Shown here one piece after another: positions 1 through 5,672 of a stretch of DNA of 5,672 bases. Position 1 is the stretch's first letter. Each line of letters starts with the position of its first letter. This DNA is from DATKDU01 sp035512595 (lineage in GTDB: Bacteria > Planctomycetota > Planctomycetia > Pirellulales > Pirellulaceae): positions 1 to 5,672 of the forward strand of contig DATKDU010000219.1 in the NCBI GenBank assembly GCA_035512595.1, given 5' to 3'. A program made the translations under genes and the position numbers. Below the pieces are notes generated by a model that was not told where the DNA came from, did not search any database, and saw only the letters and a program-made list of their open reading frames with translations.

Positions 1-568
1 CGTGGCCGAGCCGGCGGTCGGGCATCACGACGCGCACCGCTTTACGCCGTACCTGTGGACGATCTTCTTCTTTGTGCTCGGCTGCAACTTGATGGGGATG
101 ATCCCCTGGATGGGTTCGCCAACGGGGACGTTCGGCGTTACAGGGGCGTTCGCGGCACTGACCTTCGTCTTTGGCATGGCCGGTGGCATGGCCCGATTCG
201 GGTTTTTTGGGTACTTCAAGAACTTGGTCCCCCACATGGACCTGCCGCTCATCATGGCGATCTTCATCAAGCCGATGTTGTTCGTCATCGAGCTGCTGGG
301 GTTGCTGATCAAGCACGGTGTCTTGGCGGTGCGATTGCTCGCCAACATGGTGGCCGGCCACTTGGTGCTGCTGGGGATTATGGGCGTGGCCTTTTCGGTG
401 GAGGCAGTTTCCCAGCTCACCAATTTGCAATGGGGAATTGCCGCGGTCATTGCGATCCTGTCCTGCACCGCCTTCAGCCTGCTGGAATTGTTCGTTGCCT
501 TCCTCCAGGCATATATCATCACCTTCCTGTCGGCAATGTTTATCGGCTCAGTCCTTCACGAACACTGA
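1..568 (+). CDS. atpB: F0F1 ATP synthase subunit a, C-terminal part (5' end outside window)
   Basis: Membrane Fo subunit a, which forms the two proton half-channels and faces the c-ring. The frame is open to the left edge and about 188 residues are visible. The GTG at position 2 is an internal Val codon, since the family needs more N-terminal sequence. Numbering from that codon, the visible part starts in the hydrophobic PYLWTIFFFVLGCNLMGMIP helix region (16-35). The signature RLLANMVAGHLVLLGIMG spans 111-128, and Arg111 matches the essential E. coli aArg210. The C-terminal helix FVAFLQAYIITFLSAMF contains Gln169, matching E. coli Gln252. His120 and Glu162 occupy the positions of E. coli Glu219 and His245, a swapped pair that I recall from other bacteria and mitochondria. 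The gene is followed 63 nt later by atpE, the usual Fo order. Identification is very secure; only the true start is unknown. Confidence 0.97.
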   Translation, partial: VAEPAVGHHDAHRFTPYLWTIFFFVLGCNLMGMIPWMGSPTGTFGVTGAFAALTFVFGMAGGMARFGFFGYFKNLVPHMDLPLIMAIFIKPMLFVIELLGLLIKHGVLAVRLLANMVAGHLVLLGIMGVAFSVEAVSQLTNLQWGIAAVIAILSCTAFSLLELFVAFLQAYIITFLSAMFIGSVLHEH

Positions 569-570
569 TT

Positions 571-586
571 GCGGGGCATATCCCGC
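571..586 (+). other. Small GC hairpin just after the atpB stop codon
   Basis: GCGGG (571-575) and CCCGC (582-586) can pair around a 6-nt loop, starting 2 nt after the atpB stop. No T-run follows, so it does not look like an intrinsic terminator. It may affect mRNA stability or processing between atpB and atpE, but a 5-bp stem in GC-rich DNA can occur by chance. Confidence 0.25.
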
Positions 587-616
587 TTGCCCAACGATTC
601 ACTTCACCTTCATCCT

Positions 617-622
617 GAGGAG
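617..622 (+). promoter_or_regulatory. Ribosome binding site for atpE
   Basis: GAGGAG lies 9 nt before the GTG at 632. This spacing selects GTG 632 as the start. The ATG at 641 would be 18 nt away, and the upstream TTG at 569 has no such site. Confidence 0.7.
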
Positions 623-631
623 ATTGGTTCC

Positions 632-913
632 GTGTACAAAATGATCAAGATGGGTTTGTCGGCGTCGATGATCGCTTTGCTGGCCGCCACACCCGCGATG
701 GCCCAGTCGATCCTGGACTCGAAGTACGCCGGTGCCGGCCTGATTGCCATCGGCGCTGGTTACGGCATTGGCCGCCTGGCCGGGAGTGCTTTGGAGAGCA
801 TGGCCCGGCAGCCGGAAGTCGCCGGCAGCATCCAGACGGCGATGATCATCGCGGCGGCTCTGATCGAAGGGTTCACCTTCTTTGCGCTGTTCATCTGCTT
901 CCAAGGAACCTAA
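632..913 (+). CDS. atpE: F0F1 ATP synthase subunit c with a signal-peptide-like N-terminus
   Basis: Proteolipid c of the rotating Fo ring; 93 residues from GTG 632, against about 75-80 in many bacteria. The extra length is an N-terminal segment with lysines at 3 and 6, a hydrophobic core (about 8-20) and an AMA-Q signal-peptidase-like site at 22-25. The mature part has helix 1 with the glycine pattern AIGAGYGIGRLAG (39-51), the polar loop ESMARQPE (55-62), and helix 2 with LIEGF. Glu79 there is the proton-binding carboxylate, equivalent to E. coli Asp61. The Gln of Na+-binding rings is replaced by Ile46 and the residue after Glu79 is Gly rather than Ser, so I infer H+ specificity. ATG 641 is a possible alternative start and would shorten the leader by three residues. 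The gene lies between atpB and atpF as expected. Confidence 0.95.
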   Translation: MYKMIKMGLSASMIALLAATPAMAQSILDSKYAGAGLIAIGAGYGIGRLAGSALESMARQPEVAGSIQTAMIIAAALIEGFTFFALFICFQGT

Positions 914-951
914 GCGGAGTGGATCGACCGAATGTCTCCGCTGGTAGCAGT

Positions 952-956
952 GAGGA
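952..956 (+). promoter_or_regulatory. Ribosome binding site for atpF
   Basis: GAGGA lies 8 nt before ATG 965 and favours that start. The in-frame ATG at 932 has only a CGGAG sequence at 915-919, 12 nt away. Confidence 0.55.
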
Positions 957-964
957 ATGCGCCC

Positions 965-1684
965 ATGATTGCACGACTGGTTTCGCTGGCGACCTTGGTG
1001 ATCCTGCTGTGCGCTGGTCCGGCATCGGCTCAGAATGAGTCTGAGTCCGCTGCCAAGGACGAGCACGCCAAAACGGAGGCCAAAGCGGGTGCGGACGAAC
1101 ATGGAGCGAAAGGCGAGAAGGCTCACGCGAGCGAGCATCTTGACCCGCATGACCTGTCGCACGCCAATGCGAGCAAGGAACTGACCGATCCCGCCGCATT
1201 CAAGGCCGACGCTTCGATCTTCACGTTTGTCATCTTCCTGCTCCTGCTGGCGATTCTCGTGAAGTTCGCCTGGGGGCCAATCTCACGCGGCCTCGAGGCA
1301 CGGGAGAAGGGAATTGCCGACAAGATCGAGCAGGCGCGGATTGCCGCCGAGCAGGCGACGGCGCAGCTTGCGCAGTACGAGGCCAAGCTGGCGGCGGCGA
1401 CTGCCGAGGCCCAGCAGATCGTCGCCAAGGCGCGGCAGGATGCGGATGTCGCGGGGCAGAGGCTGATCGCCGAAGCGCAGTCGGCGGCGAGCAAAGAACG
1501 AGAGCGGGCCGTGGCCGACATCGGCGTGGCCAAGAACCAGGCGCTCCGCGAAATCGCCGAGAAGAGCGTCGATACGGCCATCGGCCTGGCGCGGAACATC
1601 ATCCGCCGCGAGGTTCGCCCCGGCGATCACGAGCAGCTCATCCAAGACGCCCTCAAGCAGTTTCCCAGCAGCAGCCTGAACTAG
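965..1684 (+). CDS. atpF: F0F1 ATP synthase subunit b with signal-like leader and charged N-terminal extension
   Basis: Peripheral-stalk subunit b, which anchors F1 to the membrane; 239 residues from ATG 965, against 156 in E. coli. Residues 1-22 resemble a signal peptide: Arg4, a hydrophobic core LVSLATLVILL, and ASA-Q at 20-23. Residues 24-80 are low complexity, rich in Ala, Glu, Lys and Asp, with six His between 34 and 66. The membrane helix is about 84-103 (SIFTFVIFLLLLAILVKFAW), followed by the typical GPISRGLEAREKGIADKIE motif (104-122). A long Ala/Glu/Gln-rich helix runs to about 215 and suits a dimeric coiled coil. Cysteine 16 is not in a proper lipobox, so a lipoprotein is unlikely. 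ATG 932 would add 11 residues that spoil the signal-peptide start, but it cannot be excluded. It follows atpE by 51 nt. No second b-type (b') gene is present in the window. Confidence 0.93.
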   Translation: MIARLVSLATLVILLCAGPASAQNESESAAKDEHAKTEAKAGADEHGAKGEKAHASEHLDPHDLSHANASKELTDPAAFKADASIFTFVIFLLLLAILVKFAWGPISRGLEAREKGIADKIEQARIAAEQATAQLAQYEAKLAAATAEAQQIVAKARQDADVAGQRLIAEAQSAASKERERAVADIGVAKNQALREIAEKSVDTAIGLARNIIRREVRPGDHEQLIQDALKQFPSSSLN

Positions 1685-1688
1685 CACT

Positions 1689-1743
1689 GTAGGACGGCCC
1701 TTCCGGGCCGTCCTGACTGACGGCCCGGAAGGGCCCGTCCTAC
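1689..1743 (+). repeat. REPIN-like long inverted repeat (two opposed REP-type palindromes)
   Basis: The left arm (1689-1712) and right arm (1719-1743) are reverse complements over 24 bp, with one extra G/C pair position in the right arm, around a 6-nt loop CTGACT. Each arm is also palindromic. GGACGGCCC at 1692-1700 pairs with GGGCCGTCC at 1705-1713 around TTCC, and the right arm makes a similar hairpin around GGAA (1727-1730) with one bulge. The outer ends read GTAG and CTAC. REP elements mobilised by RAYT-type transposases carry a GTAG tetranucleotide 5' of a palindrome, and REPINs are inverted pairs of them, so the architecture fits. No T-run follows, so a rho-independent terminator is unlikely. 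It fills almost all of the 63-nt atpF-atpH gap and ends 4 nt before the atpH ATG. Confidence 0.75.
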
Positions 1744-1747
1744 GAAT

Positions 1748-2377
1748 ATGGCCGACACCACCCAAACGACGACGCTCGACCCGGCCCGCCAGCAGATCGG
1801 CACGGTCTACGCCAAAGCGATTCTCGGCGCCGCCGAGAAGCAGGGGCTGACCGATGCCGTGCTGGAAGAGCTCCAGTCGCTGGTCGAGGACGTGGTCAAT
1901 AAGCTGCCGCAGTTTCGCGAGGACCTCCAGTCGCCGCGGCTCGATGCCGACAAGAAGATCGCCCTGCTGGAGCGGGCCTTTGCCGGCCGGATGCAGCCGG
2001 TATTGCTCACGTCGCTGAAGGTGCTCGCGCGGCACGGGCGGCTCGATTGCCTGCGGGCCATCCTGTCGGAAGCCCACAAGCTTTCCAACGACATCCGCGG
2101 CCGGATCGAAGTCCGCGTCCGCACCGCCACGCCGATCACCAGCACGATCCGCGACCAGATCGCCCAGCGGCTGACCGCCATGCTCGGCAAGCAGGTCGTC
2201 CTCCGCACCGAGATCGACGCCGAGATGCTCGGCGGCATTACGGTTCGCGTCGGAGACACCGTGCTCGACGGCAGCGTCTCGGCGCAGCTCGCCATGATGC
2301 GGGAGGCGGCAGTCGAGAAGACGGCCGCTCGCTTCCGCGAAGAGCTAACGCGGTTTGCAGTTTCCACCCCAGCTTAA
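1748..2377 (+). CDS. atpH: F0F1 ATP synthase subunit delta (OSCP family)
   Basis: Delta sits on top of F1 and joins the alpha/beta hexamer to subunit b as part of the stator. The protein has 209 residues, longer than the 177 of E. coli, with about 15 extra polar residues at the N-terminus. The N-terminal helical domain begins at IGTVYAKAILGAAEKQG (17-33). The central LKVLARHGRLDCLRAILSEA (90-109) and the C-terminal signature RTEIDAEMLGGITVRVGD (153-170), followed by LDGSVSAQL, are classic for the family. ATG 1748 is the only plausible start, since no ATG, GTG or TTG occurs in frame before the conserved domain. No Shine-Dalgarno is visible; the hairpin at 1689-1743 occupies its place. Translation may be leaderless-like, coupled to atpF, or weakened by this structure (inference). 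Confidence 0.95.
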   Translation: MADTTQTTTLDPARQQIGTVYAKAILGAAEKQGLTDAVLEELQSLVEDVVNKLPQFREDLQSPRLDADKKIALLERAFAGRMQPVLLTSLKVLARHGRLDCLRAILSEAHKLSNDIRGRIEVRVRTATPITSTIRDQIAQRLTAMLGKQVVLRTEIDAEMLGGITVRVGDTVLDGSVSAQLAMMREAAVEKTAARFREELTRFAVSTPA

Positions 2378-2389
2378 CGATCAGATACC

Positions 2390-2405
2390 GCGAGCCAGTG
2401 CTCGC
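2390..2405 (+). other. Perfect 6-bp hairpin between atpH and atpA
   Basis: GCGAGC (2390-2395) and GCTCGC (2400-2405) pair perfectly around a CAGT tetraloop, 14 nt before the atpA ATG. It is not followed by a T-run. It sits where a Shine-Dalgarno would begin and could influence initiation or mRNA processing, but no function can be shown from sequence alone. Confidence 0.4.
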
Positions 2406-2407
2406 AC

Positions 2408-2418
2408 TTGAGTTCTAC
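2408..2418 (+). promoter_or_regulatory. Shared 11-nt leader motif before atpA
   Basis: TTGAGTTCTAC lies one base upstream of the atpA ATG (2420). The identical 11-mer lies directly before the atpD ATG at 5438-5448. It does not match the canonical Shine-Dalgarno complement, and atpA has no other visible ribosome binding site. A role in initiation is inference. Confidence 0.4.
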
Positions 2419-2419
2419 C

Positions 2420-3943
<1,524 letters not shown>

Positions 3944-3956
3944 GGGTTGCCAATGT

Positions 3957-3964
3957 GGAGGTGA
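3957..3964 (+). promoter_or_regulatory. Strong Shine-Dalgarno for the DUF4870 gene
   Basis: GGAGGTGA matches eight bases of the standard 16S anti-Shine-Dalgarno complement, and its GGAGG core is 7 nt before ATG 3969. It fixes the start of the small membrane protein and is the strongest ribosome binding site visible in the window. Confidence 0.8.
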
Positions 3965-3968
3965 AGTC

Positions 3969-4352
3969 ATGACTGCCGATGCGACACCGATGGCCGACAA
4001 ACCTGCCGATGTTCCCAGCCAGGAGGATCGTACCTGGGGCCTGCTCGCCCATCTTTCGGGGCTGATCGCCGCGCTCCTGGGGGGCATGTCGTTTTTGGGA
4101 CCGCTCATCGTATGGCTGATCAAGAAGGACCAGTCGCCCTTCGTCGCCGATCAGGCCAAGGAGGCCTTGAATTTTCAAATCGCAGTGACGATCGCCTTAT
4201 TGATCGCCGTGGTATCCATCTGGGCGTGCATCGGATTCGTATTGCTGCCGGTCGTGTTTATCGCCTCGCTGGTGTACTCGATTATGGCCGCAATGGAAGC
4301 CAACAAGGGCGTGTATTACCGGTATCCGTACACCATTCGATTGATCAAGTAG
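3969..4352 (+). CDS. DUF4870 / Tic20-like small membrane protein inside the atp operon
   Basis: The function is unknown. The 127-residue protein looks like the DUF4870 (Tic20-like) family. It has an N-terminal polar stretch (1-20), then TWGLLAHLSGLIAALLGG (22-39) leading into GPLIVWLIKKDQSPFVADQA (44-63) and EALNFQI (65-71). Two further hydrophobic segments lie at about 72-88 and 89-108, and the C-terminus is GVYYRYPYTIRLIK. Three to four membrane segments are likely, with no signal peptide. It lies 25 nt after atpA and 9 nt before atpG on the same strand, so co-transcription with the ATP synthase genes is very likely. It does not resemble AtpI or AtpZ in sequence as far as I can judge. A role in Fo assembly, membrane insertion or regulation is only inference from position. 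Family assignment rests on recalled motif patterns and was not searched. Confidence 0.85.
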   Translation: MTADATPMADKPADVPSQEDRTWGLLAHLSGLIAALLGGMSFLGPLIVWLIKKDQSPFVADQAKEALNFQIAVTIALLIAVVSIWACIGFVLLPVVFIASLVYSIMAAMEANKGVYYRYPYTIRLIK

Positions 4353-4361
4353 CAGCGATTC

Positions 4362-5276
4362 ATGGCCAAAGCCCGCGCCCTCGATAAACGCCGCAAGTCG
4401 ATCCGCAACATCCGCAAGATCACGCGGACGATGGAGCTGATCGCCACTGCGCGGTTCAAGAAGGCGATGGACCGCGCCAGTGCCGCCACGGCATATACCA
4501 CGCGGATCACCAAGCTCGTCTCCGACCTGGCCCAGAGCGGCCTGACCGTCAGCCATCCGCTGCTGGATGGGCGGGAAAACCCGCAGCACGCCATTCTGCT
4601 GGTGCTCACCGCCAATCGCGGCCTGTGCGGCGGTTACAACGGCTCGGTGATCCGCACCGCTGTCCCGCGGCTGGCCGAGCTCCAGCAGGCCGTGCCGGAC
4701 GTCAAGCTGGAGGTTTCCGGCAAACGGGGCATCTCTGCGTTCAAGTTTCGCCGGATCCCGATTGCCGAGACCTTTCGCGATCAAGACGGCATTCCGCTCT
4801 ACGTGTTTGAGGATCAGCCGAAGTTTGCGGACGTCGAGCAGATCGCCAATCGCTACCTGAACGCCTACATCACCGGCCAACTCGACCGGCTCGACGTGGC
4901 CTACACGAAATTCGTCAGCATCTCCAAGCAGATCGCGGTTGTAGAGACCCTGCTGCCGCTGGGTTCGCTGGCGGACGAGAAGGAATCCAAGCCCGCCCAG
5001 CCGGCCGGCGGCGAGTCGATGTACGAGTTCCTGCCGAGTGCCGCGAGCATTCTGGAGGAGGTCGTGCCGGCGAGCTTCAAGGTGAAATTGTTCAAGGCGT
5101 TTCTGGACGCGGCAGTCAGCGAGCAGATCGCCCGGATGGTGGCCATGAAGAGCGCCACGGAGAACGCCTCGGACATGATCAAGCAACTGTCGATGACGTA
5201 CAACCGGGCCCGCCAGTCGCAGATCACCGGCGAGATCATGGAGATCATCGGCGGGGTGGAGGCCCTGAAGGGATAG
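4362..5276 (+). CDS. atpG: F0F1 ATP synthase subunit gamma
   Basis: Central rotating shaft of F1, linking the c-ring to the catalytic hexamer; 304 residues against 287 in E. coli. The N-terminal helix is typical, with RRKSIRNIRKITRTMELIATARFKKA (10-35, shown here by its start RRKSIRN and end RFKKA). The Rossmann-like middle domain contains ANRGLCGGYN (84-93). A charged, Pro/Gly-rich loop at about 204-219 is longer than in E. coli. The C-terminal helix has EQIARMVAMKSATENA (254-269) and ends in ITGEIMEIIGGVEALKG; Val at 299 replaces the Ala usual in the family signature. The start ATG is 9 nt after the DUF4870 stop and has only a weak upstream Shine-Dalgarno, so translational coupling is plausible. 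Confidence 0.97.
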   Translation: MAKARALDKRRKSIRNIRKITRTMELIATARFKKAMDRASAATAYTTRITKLVSDLAQSGLTVSHPLLDGRENPQHAILLVLTANRGLCGGYNGSVIRTAVPRLAELQQAVPDVKLEVSGKRGISAFKFRRIPIAETFRDQDGIPLYVFEDQPKFADVEQIANRYLNAYITGQLDRLDVAYTKFVSISKQIAVVETLLPLGSLADEKESKPAQPAGGESMYEFLPSAASILEEVVPASFKVKLFKAFLDAAVSEQIARMVAMKSATENASDMIKQLSMTYNRARQSQITGEIMEIIGGVEALKG

Positions 5277-5310
5277 GAGTCAGGAGTCAGGGGTCAGGAG
5301 CCAGAAGCCA
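5276..5310 (+). repeat. Five degenerate 7-bp tandem repeats after atpG
   Basis: Five consecutive heptamers read GGAGTCA, GGAGTCA, GGGGTCA, GGAGCCA and GAAGCCA. The first begins with the last base of the atpG stop codon. The units drift stepwise from the consensus. Heptanucleotide tandem repeats of this kind are known in intergenic DNA of some bacteria, such as the STRR repeats of cyanobacteria; a relationship is not claimed. Confidence 0.8.
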
Positions 5311-5328
5311 ATACGAAGTGTCGATTGG

Positions 5329-5412
5329 GTGTGCGGGTATGAGGGTATGAGGGTAAGCGGGTGGAAGAATTGCGAAACACCCTCACACCCTCACACCCGC
5401 ATACCCGCATAC
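5329..5412 (+). repeat. Inverted repeat made of 8-bp tandem units between atpG and atpD
   Basis: The left arm (5329-5363) and right arm (5378-5412) match as reverse complements at 29 of 35 positions, around a 14-nt A-rich loop. Each arm is itself periodic. The left arm holds GCGGGTAT, GAGGGTAT, GAGGGTAA and GCGGGTGG (5333-5364). The right arm holds ACACCCTC twice, ACACCCGC and ATACCCGC (5377-5408). The RNA could fold into a long imperfect hairpin ending 36 nt before the atpD start. No terminator-type T-run follows; the TTTTT at 5423-5427 is 10 nt beyond the stem. It lies in a 172-nt spacer, the longest gap of the operon, which contains no gene. Confidence 0.8.
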
Positions 5413-5437
5413 ATACCAGCCATTTTTGCCAGAGAGT

Positions 5438-5448
5438 TTGAGTTCTAC
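5438..5448 (+). promoter_or_regulatory. Shared 11-nt leader motif before atpD
   Basis: TTGAGTTCTAC directly abuts the atpD ATG at 5449 and is identical to the 11-mer at 2408-2418 before atpA. Only a weak purine stretch AGAGAG (5431-5436) is seen as a possible Shine-Dalgarno. The shared motif may be a translation signal for the two three-copy subunits (inference). Confidence 0.4.
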
Positions 5449-5672
5449 ATGGACACGACCACGATGAACAACGCCGGCCGCATCACTCAGATCATCGGCT
5501 CGACGTTCGATGTCGAATTTGCCGAGGACAACCTGCCCGCGATCTACAACGCGGTGAAGATCGAGTCCAACCACAAGGGGGTCGAGCTCAACCTCACCGG
5601 CGAAGTGCAGCAGCATCTGGGCGGCAATCGCGTCCGCTGCGTCGCCCTCGGCGGCACCGACGGCCTGATGCG
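5449..5672 (+). CDS. atpD: F0F1 ATP synthase subunit beta, N-terminal part (3' end outside window)
   Basis: Catalytic F1 subunit that makes ATP from ADP and phosphate; 74 codons and two further bases are visible and the frame is open to the right edge. The N-terminal beta-barrel domain is clear: GRITQIIGSTFDVEF (10-24), LPAIYNAVKIE (29-39), and GEVQQHLGGNRVRCVALGGT (51-70) followed by DGLM. These match the usual beta-subunit start; the Walker A and catalytic residues lie beyond the window. ATG 5449 is chosen, with ATG 5464 (MNNAGRITQ) as a possible alternative that would remove five residues. Position after atpG is the normal order, though the 172-nt repeat-filled spacer is unusually long. 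Confidence 0.96.
   Translation, partial: MDTTTMNNAGRITQIIGSTFDVEFAEDNLPAIYNAVKIESNHKGVELNLTGEVQQHLGGNRVRCVALGGTDGLM

Noticed and set aside
569..631. TTG at 569 as an upstream start for atpE
   Set aside because: It lies directly after the atpB stop, has no Shine-Dalgarno, and would put a non-conserved polar stretch before the signal-like leader.
632..913. Na+-translocating c-ring
   Set aside because: The Gln of the Na+ motif in helix 1 is Ile46, and the Ser/Thr residues following the ion-binding Glu are Gly-Phe, which fits a proton-type ring.
1689..1743. Rho-independent terminator between atpF and atpH
   Set aside because: The stem is strong but is followed by GAATATGG rather than a T-run, and atpH would be cut off from its operon.
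2408..2419. TTG at 2408 as the atpA start
   Set aside because: ATG 2420 gives the normal N-terminus, and the TTG belongs to the 11-mer also found before atpD, where it is not in the atpD frame.
3969..4352. Small membrane protein as a displaced AtpI or AtpZ
   Set aside because: Its LAHLS, GPLIVWLIKKD and NFQI motifs and RYPYTIRLIK end fit DUF4870, whereas AtpI and AtpZ usually lie before atpB and have different motifs.
5276..5412. Possible CRISPR array
   Set aside because: The repeat units are only 7-8 bp, contiguous and without unique spacers, so the layout is simple tandem and inverted repeat.

Overview
The window is most of an F-type H+-ATP synthase operon, all on the + strand. The order is atpB (a, 5' end missing), atpE (c), atpF (b), atpH (delta), atpA (alpha), a small DUF4870/Tic20-like membrane-protein gene, atpG (gamma) and atpD (beta, 3' end missing). 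Every core subunit is recognised by family motifs, and no frameshift or broken gene was seen. atpC (epsilon) and the start of atpB would lie outside the window.

The DNA is GC-rich and bacterial. Several traits suggest Planctomycetota, perhaps a Pirellulales-like lineage: signal-peptide-like N-termini on subunits c and b, weak or absent Shine-Dalgarno sites before several core genes, a GTAG-bounded REP-type inverted repeat, and degenerate 7-bp and 8-bp repeats between genes. This placement is inference from general traits, not from a phylogeny.

Layout: 1-568 encodes the C-terminal part of subunit a. After a 63-nt gap come c (632-913) and b (965-1684). A 63-nt gap holding a REPIN-like hairpin (1689-1743) precedes delta (1748-2377). 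A 42-nt gap with a small hairpin precedes alpha (2420-3943). The DUF4870 gene (3969-4352) has the best Shine-Dalgarno of the window and lies 9 nt before gamma (4362-5276). A 172-nt repeat-filled spacer (5277-5448) then leads to beta (5449 onward).

The genes work together as follows. Subunit a, the c-ring and b form the membrane Fo sector. Protons pass between the a-subunit arginine and the c-subunit glutamate and drive rotation of the c-ring with gamma. Alpha and beta form the catalytic hexamer, and delta with b holds it as the stator. The DUF4870 protein is not a known ATP synthase subunit. Its position inside the operon makes it the main functional unknown here.
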